From contig NC_071347.1 of assembly GCF_027744825.2 (NCBI RefSeq), positions 16,355,001 to 16,419,000 of the forward strand: a stretch of DNA of 64,000 nt. Reading direction: 5' to 3'. This DNA is from Synchiropus splendidus. Taxonomy: Eukaryota > Chordata > Actinopteri > Syngnathiformes > Callionymidae. The position numbers and the translations under genes are program-made. The notes below the pieces were generated by a model. It saw only the letters and a list, made by a program, of their open reading frames with translations, was not told the DNA's origin and ran no database searches. This document shows positions 39,701 to 48,242 of this stretch, piece after piece (the stretch's first letter is position 1; each line of letters opens with the position of its first letter).

Positions 39701-40910
39701 CTGTTTTTACATGTCGGTTTGTACTTTTCTTTTGTCACGGAAATTTACTACGACATGGCACACAAGCTCGCAAATAGATTATGAACACAGCAATTCATAC
39801 ATCGACACCAACGTCTTGGTGTTCACAGGCACTTGACAGTACGCATCTTGACCCAAGATTGAAGAAAGCTGTTTTTTCTTTGGTCAGCAAATGAATAGCC
39901 CCGCTGTCTTCTTTAGCTCTCCCAGTGCCAGATTCTCATGCCACACGGTGGTTGTACCCATCATTAGTTCCGTAGCTGTGGGTCCAGTGCCCACCTTTGA
40001 TCTGGCTCCAGACGCTGACATCACCCCTAACAAGAGCAGGGAAGTGGAAACTGGTGCACATTCACTTGCTTTACTCTGCCGATCCTGTAGGTCCCTTCAT
40101 CTTACTGCACAAGCTCATTTTCTGGTGCTCTCGAATTTTTTAAACAATTTCTTAATGTGGTAACTTAAGATATTTTCCATCAGGGCCAGGTGAACAAAAC
40201 CACTTAACTCTTGGAGGCAGAAAATTAAACATCTGGCAAAGATAAGCAGCTGCAATCCGTGTATCGTAATCCCTCAATTATCCACAGGGCTCACGTTTTA
40301 GGCACTTTAGAGTTCAAGAACCATGGTTTTGCCTTAAAGTGTTTCTACTGGATAAAACTGCCCCAGATGAACTGCCTACATGAAACGTTCAGCATATTGT
40401 TGTATTTAAAATGTACAAGAGACCACAACACTACAAGCTATTGATGGGATTATGAGGCTTCACGAAACAGTGTCCTCATTTTCAGAGCCCACTAGACGGC
40501 ACTCTACTCCAAAATTTGGGGATTTTTAACAACCACTTCAATGAAACACATTCTTTTTCAACCAACAGCGTCGTCCACTGAGCACTGAAAATCAGCACAC
40601 TGTTTCATGAAGCCTCATCAACCCATCACTACTAAAAGTGGAAGAACTGAGACCGTGACACACAATAAAAGCTGGGGCGTAGACACCATGCTCATACCAT
40701 GTGACGATCAGTGGCATTAGCTTTGCCGTTTTCCTGAGATATTGAGTCTTCATGAAGGCTATAGTTACATGGAACATTATTATTATTAGTAGTAGTAGTT
40801 GTAGTAGCGGTGGTTGCAGTAGTAGTCGTATGCTACTTTGAATGGAGTGAATGACAAATTCTAGAAAAGCTTTCTTAAATACTGATGGAAACAGTAACGT
40901 TTCTAGTCTG

Positions 40911-40966
<56 letters not shown>

Positions 40967-42190
40967 ATGATAAATCATCTTTTCTAACGGCAGAGGACGT
41001 TCAAGTCGGCCCGTGTATCTCTGGGTCCACGACAGCTGTCTGGTATTCGGGGGTCAGGCTGATTTTGTTATCGCAGAACACGGGAGACTCCCACTGGACC
41101 TCTGTGGTCATTCTGACTCTCAATCTCGAGCAACTCCACGAACCACCATGAGGATTTATTACAAAATAAACTGGACCAGAAAACCACAAGCGACTCGTCC
41201 ACTGCTGGAGCTGGTTTCTCCATCTGCATGTAGGTGATACAGTAGTCGGACACGAGCAGCTCCTCAACTTGAGTTGAACTCATCCGTCTGGCTGCTTTCA
41301 CCAATTCTGCAGCTCTATTTTCCTACTTTGATTCCAGAGTCAGTGATGTCAGTCTCACGTAAGACATGCAGTAACAGATATAAACATGGAAAAGGCCACT
41401 GACTCAAACAGCCCCAGTAAGTCATCTGTCATCAACTGATTATATAAGATTAGGACCGAAGACGCTGTGAGTGACTCAGCTGACAACAACAAGTTTAAAG
41501 GGAAGTCAGCTAATCGCCACAACTTAACAGCTGAGGTTGAACTGGTGTTTAGTCTCGTTCCTTGGAGGTATTTATCGCTGCATCTTGGCAACTGGGGATT
41601 CCACGTCAGAGGGCTAGCTGACAGATAGAGGGAACACAAGAGGCTGCCACATGACTCATGCCTTCCTGCATCGGCCCAAGTGGTCGCTGGGGGTAAACAA
41701 GCACTAAACTCAGCTTGTACACGTGAGCAATACTTCACAGAACACATTCAGAGAGGAAGCAATGAAATAAGGGAAGATGATATCAAGGTTTTACTGCAGG
41801 AGGCTGTGGATGACTAAACCACAACAGCTTTGTTTTCTATCTCTGAAAGCTGTTTTTTGCATCAGTGTCCCTGTGAGTCTATTTAACAAGTTCAGCTGAC
41901 TTTCTTTTTTTTTTTTTTTTTTTTCATCCGGCAGAGTGCTGATGCCGGCATTTTTAGAACAAAGAGTACGGACAAAGCTTGAGAGTTTTTGGCTGAGAGA
42001 AACACTGGTGACGTGAAGGTGACTTGGTTGTCTTACCGTAGGGCCAGCATGTCCCCTGGGGCACGGAGATGAAGATGAAGAAGGAAATGAAAAGGAGCCA
42101 GCCCTGCGTCCCTCTGATAAAGGTGCCGGTCCCCGGGATCGCGGGGGTGCCCCCTTGGGTTTGCCCCAGCTGCAGTCCCGCCGACAGCAT
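18187..42190 (-). CDS. pamr1: PAMR1, secreted pseudoprotease with CUB, EGF and Sushi domains (13 coding exons)
   Basis: I assembled thirteen exons by matching GT-AG sites and phases: 42190-42037, 34027-33851, 33370-33245, 32727-32613, 30831-30614, 30215-30108, 25355-25185, 23594-23403, 23336-22641, 22568-22392, 20813-20448, 19150-18798, 18732-18187. They sum to 3399 bases, giving 1132 residues plus TAG. Domain order and many local strings match PAMR1 (peptidase domain containing associated with muscle regeneration 1): [28 protein letters not shown], Sushi, and an S1 fold starting VCGK. Nearly all introns are phase 1, so modules can be added or lost without a frameshift. The S1 domain keeps His (about residue 913) and Asp (about 969), but Ser is Thr (about 1067) in SDTGGI, as in human PAMR1, so it should be catalytically dead. 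Two extra Sushi exons and a 232-codon linker make it about 410 residues longer than the human protein. Splicing is inferred, not observed. Confidence 0.93.
18798..19150 (-). CDS. pamr1: PAMR1 exon 12: N-terminal half of S1-like domain
   Basis: 353 bases, phase 1 to 0, from tttggcag to AGG|gtaaga. It begins VCGKHPTF rather than an activatable R-IVGG, includes [11 protein letters not shown], and keeps [18 protein letters not shown] with the catalytic-position His. A Lys/Gly/Asp-rich insertion of about 30 residues precedes GWQLVCSG and is longer than in human PAMR1. Confidence 0.94.
19151..20447 (-). other. PAMR1 intron 11 (between exons 11 and 12)
   Basis: GT-AG intron of 1297 bases. Apart from one MITE copy (19467-19656) it holds unique AT-rich sequence. 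Confidence 0.85.
19467..19656. mobile_element. Palindromic MITE copy 4 (in PAMR1 intron 11)
   Basis: Starts gggacgggctgatgaagctt and ends tgaagcctcagaaacctgtc. Both CTCF-like motifs are decayed (gctcagtagatggag and aatgccatcaagtgg). Confidence 0.8.
20448..20813 (-). CDS. pamr1: PAMR1 exon 11: Sushi domain D with internal insertion (human Sushi 2)
   Basis: 366 bases, phase 1 to 1, between ggtacgcag and gtgaggg. It opens [19 protein letters not shown], has a variable middle rich in Ser, Thr and Pro, then [19 protein letters not shown] and [20 protein letters not shown]. Human PAMR1 has the same long insertion between the first and second Cys of this module. Confidence 0.94.
20814..22391 (-). 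other. PAMR1 intron 10
   Basis: GT-AG intron of 1578 bases. It contains the ACCGTAATT element at 21662-22234; the remainder is unique AT-rich sequence with a T run near 21520. Confidence 0.85.
21662..22234 (+). mobile_element. ACCGTAATT-ended DNA element copy 1 (in PAMR1 intron 10)
   Basis: The left end accgtaatttccagactata and right end tatagtcccgaatttacggt are inverted and imperfect. The interior has gtggcttatacaacg, ggatttttacag and tttgtttcatgagtcagtct, shared with the copies at 34.5 and 62 kb. These ends resemble widespread vertebrate non-autonomous DNA transposons. No transposase. Confidence 0.75.
22392..22568 (-). CDS. pamr1: PAMR1 exon 10: Sushi domain C (equivalent to human Sushi 1)
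   Basis: 177 bases, phase 1 to 1. With acceptor cctccaccag the junction reads [14 protein letters not shown], matching human ERNCSDPGGPVNGY, then [17 protein letters not shown] and [13 protein letters not shown]. It ends AGA G|gtattg. An upstream acceptor at 22601 is in frame, but would leave an intron of only 39 bases. Confidence 0.9.
22569..22640 (-). other. PAMR1 intron 9, 72 bases
   Basis: gtatga...ccaccag. An in-frame stop lies shortly after the donor, so retention would truncate the protein inside the linker. Confidence 0.85.
22641..23336 (-). CDS. pamr1: PAMR1 exon 9: charged, Cys-free, glycosylatable linker
   Basis: 696 bases (232 codons), phase 1 to 1, between tttatctacag and G|gtatga. 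The peptide is dominated by Lys, Glu, Asp, Thr and Asn, has no Cys, and ends in a run of alternating Glu and Lys. I count seven N-X-S/T sequons (two NNT, two NIT, NKT, NDT, NES). It separates Sushi B from Sushi C like a stalk. There is no counterpart in human PAMR1. The long open frame and clean splice sites at both ends support it as coding, but transcription is not shown. Confidence 0.75.
23337..23402 (-). other. PAMR1 intron 8, 66 bases, in frame and stop-free
   Basis: gtaata...tttatctacag. The length is a multiple of three and the phase-1 reading through it stays open, so retention would simply add 22 residues (one Cys) between Sushi B and the linker. Splice sites are good on both sides, so I call it an intron, possibly an optional one. 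Confidence 0.75.
23403..23594 (-). CDS. pamr1: PAMR1 exon 8: Sushi domain B (extra relative to human)
   Basis: 192 bases, phase 1 to 1, from tgtctacag. It encodes [36 protein letters not shown] and [13 protein letters not shown], a complete Sushi module with an N-glycosylation site. It ends ACA AAA G|gtaata. The next 66 bases are an intron by consensus, but reading also continues open through them into exon 9. Confidence 0.88.
23937..24752 (+). pseudogene. RTE-like LINE ORF2 relic, frameshifted (in PAMR1 intron 7)
   Basis: The plus strand carries [10 protein letters not shown] (near 23946), then the reverse transcriptase box FADDTAI (24083-24103), then [37 protein letters not shown] and, near the end, [15 protein letters not shown]. 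The order matches the 3' half of an RTE/BovB-type ORF2. Stops and shifts interrupt it, and a foreign TIR lies at 24150-24182. It lies antisense to PAMR1. Confidence 0.75.
24148..24182 (+). mobile_element. Solo Tc1/mariner-like terminal end inside the LINE relic
   Basis: TA followed by CAGGGGTTGGACAAAATAAT and then GGAAACACCTTAA looks like a Tc1/mariner inverted terminus in a TA target. It interrupts the LINE frame between ELEQKV and AELERRG. No matching second end is seen nearby. Confidence 0.5.
25185..25355 (-). CDS. pamr1: PAMR1 exon 7: Sushi domain A (extra relative to human)
   Basis: 171 bases, phase 1 to 1, between actctcag and gtgaggc. It encodes [17 protein letters not shown], then [19 protein letters not shown] and [11 protein letters not shown]: four Cys and the conserved Trp of a Sushi/CCP module. 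In human PAMR1 the EGF leads directly to the Sushi ending GKQPICIK, so this exon has no human counterpart that I can recall. Confidence 0.88.
25638..25784. mobile_element. Palindromic MITE copy 5 (intron 6), short
   Basis: Starts tagtgaagggtttatgaggc and ends acatgaagcctcatcatccc. The left arm lost part of its motif, and the right arm AGCGCCATCTATTGG has one mismatch to the CTCF core. Confidence 0.75.
27096..27165 (+). mobile_element. Palindromic MITE copy 6, left arm only (intron 6)
   Basis: Only the left arm (agtgaatggccgatgaggtt to gatggcactctctgc) remains. It has an exact CTCF-core match CCACTAGATGGCACT at 27145-27159. Confidence 0.75.
28736..28760 (-). promoter_or_regulatory. Solitary CTCF-like motif outside the MITEs (intron 6)
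   Basis: The minus strand reads ATAGTAGAGGGCGCT, 13 of 15 positions of the CTCF core CCASYAGRKGGCRSY. No MITE arms flank it. Binding is untested. Confidence 0.25.
29485..29742. mobile_element. Possible pogo/Tigger-like inverted-repeat element (intron 6)
   Basis: The left side (ctacaagttccgaccaaccg, gtaagtcag, cgtaagtcgaa) and right side (gacttaggtcgagc, gtcgtaagtcgg, tccttgtag) are imperfect inverted copies. No transposase and no clear TA duplication. Confidence 0.35.
30108..30215 (-). CDS. pamr1: PAMR1 exon 6: EGF-like domain
   Basis: 108 bases, phase 1 to 1, between tcgacag and gtgagtg. It encodes 36 residues with six Cys in EGF spacing: [13 protein letters not shown] and [14 protein letters not shown], almost identical to human PAMR1. 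The exon has no long ORF of its own and was found by reading the intron. Confidence 0.94.
30216..30613 (-). other. PAMR1 intron 5
   Basis: GT-AG intron of 398 bases; nothing else recognised. Confidence 0.85.
30614..30831 (-). CDS. pamr1: PAMR1 exon 5: main part of CUB domain
   Basis: 218 bases, phase 2 to phase 1, ending TCA G|gtttg. It encodes [39 protein letters not shown] and [12 protein letters not shown]. The acidic residues in [10 protein letters not shown] and [10 protein letters not shown] sit where CUB domains bind calcium. The match to human PAMR1 is strong and ungapped. Confidence 0.95.
30832..32612 (-). other. PAMR1 intron 4
   Basis: GT-AG intron of 1781 bases with one MITE copy and AT-rich unique sequence. 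An open frame at 31885-32163 (plus) has no recognised domain. Confidence 0.8.
31641..31816. mobile_element. Palindromic MITE copy 7 (intron 4)
   Basis: The outer left end is lost. It starts in gtgtcagtgacacagtgtcc and ends acctcagctacccatca. Both motifs match the CTCF core exactly: CCACCAGGTGGCACT (31676-31690, plus) and AGCGCCATCTAGTGG (31750-31764, minus strand). Confidence 0.82.
32613..32727 (-). CDS. pamr1: PAMR1 exon 4: first part of CUB domain
   Basis: 115 bases, entering in phase 1 and leaving in phase 2 (CTC AG|gtgag). The joined codon gives [20 protein letters not shown], then [20 protein letters not shown], the usual CUB opening with Cys-Gly and CEWTI. The exon is too short to stand out as an ORF and was found by homology to human PAMR1. 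Confidence 0.9.
32728..33244 (-). other. PAMR1 intron 3
   Basis: GT-AG intron of 517 bases; nothing else recognised. Confidence 0.85.
33245..33370 (-). CDS. pamr1: PAMR1 exon 3: second half of the Cys-rich module
   Basis: 126 bases, phase 1 to 1, between ctcctag and gtaagtc. It encodes [16 protein letters not shown], then [21 protein letters not shown], an EGF-like Cys pattern leading into the CUB domain. NGT is a potential N-glycosylation site. It aligns with human PAMR1 without a gap larger than a residue or two. Confidence 0.92.
   Translation of the reverse strand, partial: VAAYLRTVSAAITELGVPGMTFSSEASTVPSVARAGLAVIA
33371..33850 (-). other. PAMR1 intron 2
   Basis: GT-AG intron of 480 bases; nothing else recognised. 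Confidence 0.85.
33851..34027 (-). CDS. pamr1: PAMR1 exon 2: Cys-rich N-terminal module
   Basis: The exon starts after ttttttcag and ends CCA G|gtgagt; 177 bases, phase 1 to 1. It encodes a Cys-rich block with [19 protein letters not shown] and [18 protein letters not shown], nearly colinear with human PAMR1 residues just after the signal peptide. I know of no assigned function for this module. Confidence 0.92.
34494..34953 (+). mobile_element. ACCGTAATT-ended DNA element copy 2 (intron 1)
   Basis: Starts taccgtaatttctggactac and shares tgtagcttatacaacg, ggatttttacaggctgaaga, gtttcatgagtcagtctcga and gtgatcctcatgcgttttta with copy 1, in the same orientation. The right end is eroded (ctacagtccttcattc). 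Confidence 0.75.
35820..36665 (+). pseudogene. L1-type LINE ORF2 C-terminal relic (intron 1)
   Basis: The plus strand shows [66 protein letters not shown] and [15 protein letters not shown]. These match the C-terminal half of fish L1/Swimmer-like ORF2. A stop and a frameshift near 35940-36090 disable it. A T-rich 3' tail follows to about 36665. It lies antisense to PAMR1. Confidence 0.75.
38450..38474. repeat. A run (about 25 bases)
   Basis: A long A run that may be the tail of an unrecognised retroposed sequence, but no body was identified. Confidence 0.7.
40438..40632. mobile_element. Palindromic MITE copy 8 (intron 1)
   Basis: Starts ttgatgggattatgaggctt and ends gaagcctcatcaacccatca. 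The left motif CCACTAGACGGCACT has one mismatch to the CTCF core; the right motif is decayed. Confidence 0.82.
40914..40964. repeat. (AT)n microsatellite, about 25 units
   Basis: A pure AT run in PAMR1 intron 1. Confidence 0.95.
41000..41310 (-). pseudogene. Unrecognised coding-like patch (intron 1), low confidence
   Basis: Two overlapping minus-strand frames look protein-like in succession: [20 protein letters not shown] then, after a shift near 41170, [18 protein letters not shown] and [15 protein letters not shown] to a stop. The codon mix and a plausible single frameshift suggest a relic of an unknown coding sequence. I do not recognise the family. It could be chance. Confidence 0.2.
42037..42190 (-). 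CDS. pamr1: PAMR1 exon 1: start codon and signal peptide
   Basis: The ATG at 42190-42188 opens 51 codons plus one base. About 29 polar residues precede a hydrophobic core ([13 protein letters not shown]), with likely cleavage near PQGT just before TCWPY. The exon ends TAC G|gtaag, phase 1. No other in-frame Met follows before the hydrophobic core, so this start is the simplest choice. The n-region is long for a signal peptide; human PAMR1 has a short one. Confidence 0.8.
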
Positions 42191-42450
42191 GCTTCAGTCT
42201 GGAACTCTGTTTACGTTCTGAGCCCAGCTGACATCACCTTCTCTCCCTCCTTGACTGCCTCCCACCCCCTTCCTCTTTCTTTCCCTCTCTCATTCTTCCT
42301 CTCTCGCCCTGTTCTCTTTAGCTTCAGGTTACACCTCAGCCTCGCGAAAAGGGTTCCACTTGTAGCGGTCCCCCCCCCCGCTCACCCTGAATGAAAGCAG
42401 GCTCCGGCAATTTATGCTTAACTCATTATGTCGGTCGCACGCACGCACGC
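42191..42450 (-). promoter_or_regulatory. Likely PAMR1 5' leader and promoter
   Basis: This is the sequence directly upstream of the PAMR1 start, GA-rich on the coding strand (CT-rich as written). A TATA-like string (GCATAAATT on the minus strand) lies at about 42409-42417, which would put a start site near 42385 and a leader of about 195 bases. A C/G run at 42371-42379 and a GCAC/GCGT run near 42436-42450 flank it. The TATA assignment is weak. Confidence 0.3.
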
Positions 42451-45400
42451 AGACGTGCGCAGGAGAATGAGCGTAAAAAAACAAAAACGCTGTCTCTGCA
42501 CTGGAAAACGATGGAGCGTTGGAATTCATGTCTGCTCGACCACTTATGACTGAATTCACGTCACTCTTCTTCAGGTCGGCAACTTTATAATCTGACGCCA
42601 GCTGTAGCAGGTTAAACTGCATCAACTATCCAACACAGGCAGGTATCTATTCTAACTCACGCTTGACCATTACAGTGGATAAATAAATTGCTTCCCACCA
42701 AGGGAATCTGAAAAATGCCTCCCTCGCCTGTTAAATAGCCTTCAGATGGAAAGTGCTATCATCGATGGACAAACATGCGCTGGCTCAGCATGACTAATGC
42801 ACTCGGATGGAAAACAGCTGCAATTTTGTGATCATGTCCAGCAGTGGTTTGGTTTAACCTGCATGATGGGATGTACTGCACTGTACTGTCAATTATATAT
42901 ATATATATATATTTTTTTTTTAAATATATGTCATACAAACACACCCATCCATAAATACACCTGCATGCAACAACAAAAATAAATGTCCCTCTCTTAGTGA
43001 TGGGTAGTTTCATGACACTGGATTGAAGGCTTGGTGAGTTTCGTGAAACAGTGTCGTAATTTTCTGAGGCCTCCAGATGGCACTGTCTGCTGTAAAATGT
43101 TTGGTCTTTAAGAACTAAGTCATAATTTTCTGTTCTAAGAGCGCCATCCAGCGGCCTCTGAAAATTACAACACTGTTTCATCAACTCTGCAATACTGTTT
43201 CACGATACCTCATCTACCCATGACGACACTGCAATACCCATAATGCACTGAAACAGCAGTTTTATCTCCTTTACACCTATAAGACCTGCATGGTTGAGAG
43301 GCCTTTTACTTTTTCTCAGCCATTCAAGACTGGATCATTTCTTTGGCTCAACACAGGACTGGTGGACATTTGGTCTCATGGTCCTCAAGAAAAAATGATC
43401 TGCTTCCCTCTGTGACTTTCTCCACAAGTCGGAAGTGTTCAGGACTGGAGGCCCCGTCACCTAAAAACACCCCACAGGCAGGAGACTGAGATCATTAAAA
43501 TGTTTCCATCCGCTGGTCACCTCATGAATCCTGGGTCGACCCACCTCATGGGCACTTCAATGGCTTTTCATGTTGTTGTTGTTTTTTTCCTCCAAAGTTA
43601 GTTTCTGTTTTTTGTAATACATTGGATCATTTCTTTTAAGAATCCCCGATTTCTGATTCATATCTTCTTAAATCCAAACCAGCAATTTTATGTCTGAATC
43701 TGTGGTCACGAAAATCAGTCCATACCAAACAAGAAAACATCTCAGTTGCCCGTGGGTCTGTTTACTTTGAATTATTCATTTCATTCTTAGAATGGTCATT
43801 TTACTAAAGTGCCACGCTCAGGCCTCCTGCCAGCTCTGTCCTTTGATCTTTAATTCCTGGATCTATCGGCATCTTTCACCATGAAAGCCGCCTCATCCTT
43901 GTCACTGCATGATTTCTGAAATCGCACTGTTGGCTGACATGCTTGCTCATCGCTGCATGTCAAGTATGACAGTTTTGGATGGAAATTGTATTCGGTCTGT
44001 GTGGGCAAACTTAACTGTGTGGTCCATGATTGTTGCATGTCTGAACTATAGTCACATGCTACGACTTTTTCTTTCATACTGACAACAGCTTAAAGTACTA
44101 CTGGACTTAATTCTCCCTGAGAACATGAGGTAGAGTAGCAAAGAAAATGACCCCAAGCAATACTGCGAATACAACAGCTGTAAACACACATGTAGACTCC
44201 ACGCATTTATCGACCGATTTTGTGGTTGTGATGACATGGAGCATTGGCAGGAGACAGTGGTGCACGAGTGGATGGCCTTGTGGTTGCTGTGCTGACATTT
44301 CTTATCCTGTGAGAATCCTCCACTAATATTAAACCCTTTTTTCCTCACGTGCAAAAAAGTGCCCTTCATGCTGGATCCCCCATTTTTCTACTTGAAGGAG
44401 GAAGTCATAACAACATTTGTAAATCCAAACTAACCCATTCAGGAACAGCAGCAGCAACAGTAAAAGTACTAAGAAGAAGAACCATTTAGTGACTAATTTT
44501 TGCAGGAGATGCACTTCATTTTGCTCTGATGTGAAATACATTAATTTCTGCCAATAGTAGCAGTGTTTTGTGTATTTTAAAGCACAAGCAAGTTTTTGTT
44601 TTATTCACTATTGGGCTACTTCAATTGTTTTTAATAGCAATCTACATTTTCTAGTCATTTTTAGAATTCAGGTCTGATGTTTTTGTATTACAAGACTAAG
44701 ACTAAAAAGTTTTTATCAAAACCTTACAAATACATACTTCACACGTACATGTACATATACATCCATTGATAAAAGATATTTCAAGGATACATGCTGAATA
44801 TAAACAGAGAGACATATTCCTTCGTAAATCTCCTCTGTTTTCATGAACAGGACATAAACCACCAATTTTATTGGAAGTCTGCTCAGCTCTGATTTACACC
44901 CAGGGAGTTATTTGTATCAAGGTCATGGTGAGAAAAACATTTTTATCGTGTGTCTCTTGCAATCTTTTTGGGTCAGGTTACTTGCTTACTTGTGATTAAT
45001 GCTGCATAATTCTGAGCCAGGGAACATCCTTGACATTTCATATCAAAGTACTTAAATTGTTACATTATTCAGGGCCTGCAAAATGGAACGCCTTGAGGTG
45101 GTCTTCTTATCTGTCGGATTAATTTTGCCCCTCATGAAAATGAATTAAACGACGGCAGGAATTCAGTGTCTCAGAAGCAGACGTTGGGGGGAATAAAACA
45201 GTGTCTCAATGGTCACCTTTCATCACCTCTCTGCTGTTTGTCCAGATGCCCAAAGGTTTATTATGGGAAACCTAAAGCCTCCAAGTTTCAGCTGGTGAGC
45301 TTCGTCTGGGTCAAACCCACCCAGACATCATGGTGGGGCTTGTGTAGTATGAAAATGTTTCCTTGAAAAATCCATCTTCCATGTAACAAGCCTGCCATTT

Positions 45401-47929
45401 TGGAACTTCAGTGGTGGCAAAACATAACATTTTTTCATGTGTTAAAGTATGTAAACTATTTCAGACTATCTCAAAGTTAAAGTAGATCCATTCGATTGTA
45501 TATATCTGTATGTATTTTACATGAATGATATATGTATTGCAGTCATATTAGAATATTAATGTTCTCAATTTCACAAAACAAAATAGTCATGGAGTCAATC
45601 TGAGCTTCATCTGCATTCACTTCTGGCTGTCTAGTGGTTTTCAGGCCACCTGACACTCGGTCTACACGGTCTGATATAGACTTCAATATTCTCCTCTGAT
45701 GCCAAAAGTCATCTTCATAATGTCGACTTGTGGTTTCTGTATGAGCAAAGGTTTGGCAGTGACTGAAAATGATGTGAAAAAAAGTTTAGAATGAGACTGT
45801 GACTGTGCTTCAACAGGTCGTCCTGCAGCTTACATCGGGAGCTAACTTATAATAAAGAGCCAGTTGGCATTACATCCATCTACAACATGTCAAACAAAGT
45901 GAGGCCCCTGGAAAGTAATCTGATTACCCAGTAAATTCTATGGTCCACTATACACACATGGGGAGAGGCCGGGTTCATGAGGTGAGGTTTAGATTTTCAT
46001 GGATGGAATGAAAAAGGGCTATATATGAGGTTATTTCACAAGATAAGATGCTATTTTGTCATGGTTTTATTTTGTATTTTAACTTCCTGTGTTCTCTCCT
46101 CTGCTTCCTCCAGAGCTTGACCTGTTTATAGCACACGCCTGGAACCAATTCTGCATCAAGATCACCTGCTTTTGAGTCCGAGATCGACTTTGCTTCGCTT
46201 GAAATCTGTTTTTCTGTAGTGTTTTTCTGCTTCCGGAACGCCATCACACTGGAATCATCTGTTCCTAAAAATGTCATTCAGTCATGGTGAATGCTGCACC
46301 ACATACCTTACCAAGTAAAAGAGCAGAGGAGCTCATACTGTTCGAGATGTTGTCCAAACGGTACAGTTCAATTATTTACAGTGTGTCTGGGGCTGTAGCA
46401 GGGCCATGCAAGATGAAGGTGTCCGACCAGGGATCCATGTGGTTTTAATATTGGGGAATTTAATTACTGCATGACATTCATTCCATTTCTATGGCAACAT
46501 TGAGGACAGAGGGCAAACAGAGAGTTTTTCTTTTCCTCAGACCACAGTCCATCAACTCGATGCGACGTCTGGTATGCTGCTTAATGCGTATCTCAGGTGA
46601 GGAGGCTGGTGACATCCACCAACAGCAGCACTCGACCGTGACGTGGCAGTTTAGCGACTTAATTACGAAGGCAGACGTTAAAACCCTGCGGCCTCTGATG
46701 CTCTTTTTTACAAGCTGCGTCTTCTCTGCAGAGCAGGATTTACTTTTGTCTGTTTTGTTCGGCACTGAACTTAGAGATTATAGAGTAATACGAGAGGAAA
46801 GAAGGAGAGAAGTACAGGGTAACATCACAGTTTGGTTTGGGCTCTTTTTTAATGTTCAAAAAAGGCATTTTAAGATAAATAGATTTAAGGAAAGAGTCAT
46901 ATTCTATTTAAACTTTTAACAGAAAACCACTAAGCATATTATTTTCCCACAGTGATGCCATTAAACCTTTGAGAAGTAGTTACATTTGAATTAGACTTGG
47001 GTGGTTCCATTACACTATACAGTTAATGTCCCTTTTAAGAGTTGCACCCGAGTTACCAAAACCAGTGACGCAATGTGTGACTCTGGACAGGAACATTTAA
47101 GCCAGGCGATACACATGTGTATACATGCATATACCACCATACCATCAGAAGCCTTGGACGCTGAAGGTTCTCGCGCATGTGGCTTTGCTTTCAAGTCAAT
47201 CTAAATTGACTCAATATGGCTCGCGTTTTTTTTTCCATCTCTTTGTATGAAGACAGTTTCCTGAATCTCCACCCAAAATTGTTGTGCTGCACGAGCTGTG
47301 CATGACAAAGACTTCACATTGCATCCCGCTAATCCGACAAAAATACATCTGTAGTAGAAGGCAACTGCGGGAAGCCACATAAAGAAAGGCTGTTACAGCA
47401 CCCTGAAGGCTTCGGCGGATACGTCCCTGGACATGCGGGGGACCACATCCATTTGGAACCAGTTGATCTCTGTATGAAGCAGGGAAGTTTTCCATGCGCT
47501 CAGACAGGAACTGGAGGATCTAGACGGGTTCAATGTAAACCTCATGGGATCCTTTGAAGAGAAATGTGCATTTGTTTTCTGTAAATCCTAAAGAACGCAA
47601 GATAAAAATATTACTGAACTCATCCTTTTTAACTCCAGGGTCCAGAGTAACCAGGTTCACATTTGTTCCATTTAGATAACAAGCCGACACAGCTGTTGCT
47701 TATCTGTGTCGCATCGAAGGACAGGACTCAATTCCTGATGGAGAGTTTCACACCACTGTCGGAATTGTGAAAATGTGTGGTAAGATAAGGATTTATCTCT
47801 GAGTAGTGGACCAAATTCAGCCAACTGAATTTCATATTCACTGGTTTTAATGGATAAAAACACCCTCAGCAGTCAGTCCCACAATGCTCTGCAACAGAAA
47901 ATCCATTTTTGTAGATTTTTTTTTTTTTT
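42451..47929. other. Intergenic upstream of PAMR1
   Basis: One MITE copy (42995-43224) and an AT run near 42894-42912. The rest is unique, AT-rich and without a recognised gene, though short frames occur (46491-46919 on plus). Confidence 0.45.
42995..43224. mobile_element. Palindromic MITE copy 9
   Basis: Starts tagtgatgggtagtttcatg and ends acctcatctacccatgac. CCTCCAGATGGCACT has one mismatch to the CTCF core, and the right arm AGCGCCATCCAGCGG has two. It lies about 0.8 kb upstream of the PAMR1 start. Confidence 0.83.
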
Positions 47930-48242
47930 TAAATTGGAGAGTATTTCAGGAACTTTTGGCAGCATTTTTAATCTCTCCTTTACAAACGCTAAAGCGGAAA
48001 GGTTGCACTCGAGTGGAAGGAGGGCAACACTCTGCGTCGCTTAAGATGAGGTTTCGTGACACAGTGTCCTGATTTTCAGAGGCCACCAGATGGCACTGCC
48101 TGCTGAAAAATGACTTGAACAACAGTCAATGAAGCCTCACATCATTTCTAAACCATGAGCGCCATCTAATGGTCACTGAAAATTAGGACACTGTTCGATC
48201 AACCCTGCAATACTGTTTCATCAAACCTCATCTACCGTCACT
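47930..48242. mobile_element. Palindromic MITE copy 10, composite form
   Basis: Includes the extra module shared with the 17.3-kb copy (ttggagagtatttcaggaac through gcggaaaggttgcactc, 47935-48045), then a standard left arm with exact CCACCAGATGGCACT (48083-48097) and a right arm AGCGCCATCTAATGG with one mismatch. It ends cctcatctaccgtcac. Confidence 0.85.

Larger units (their letters stand above)
34028..42036 (-). other. PAMR1 intron 1, the longest intron
   Basis: GT-AG intron of 8009 bases. It contains an ACCGTAATT element, an L1-type LINE relic, an A run, one MITE copy, a long AT run and a possibly coding-like patch at 41000-41310. The rest is unique. Confidence 0.8.

Noticed and set aside
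17218..48044. Similar short ORFs at 17218-17418 and 47850-48044 sharing AERLHSSGRR
   Set aside because: The similarity comes from the extra module of the composite MITE, not from a conserved protein.
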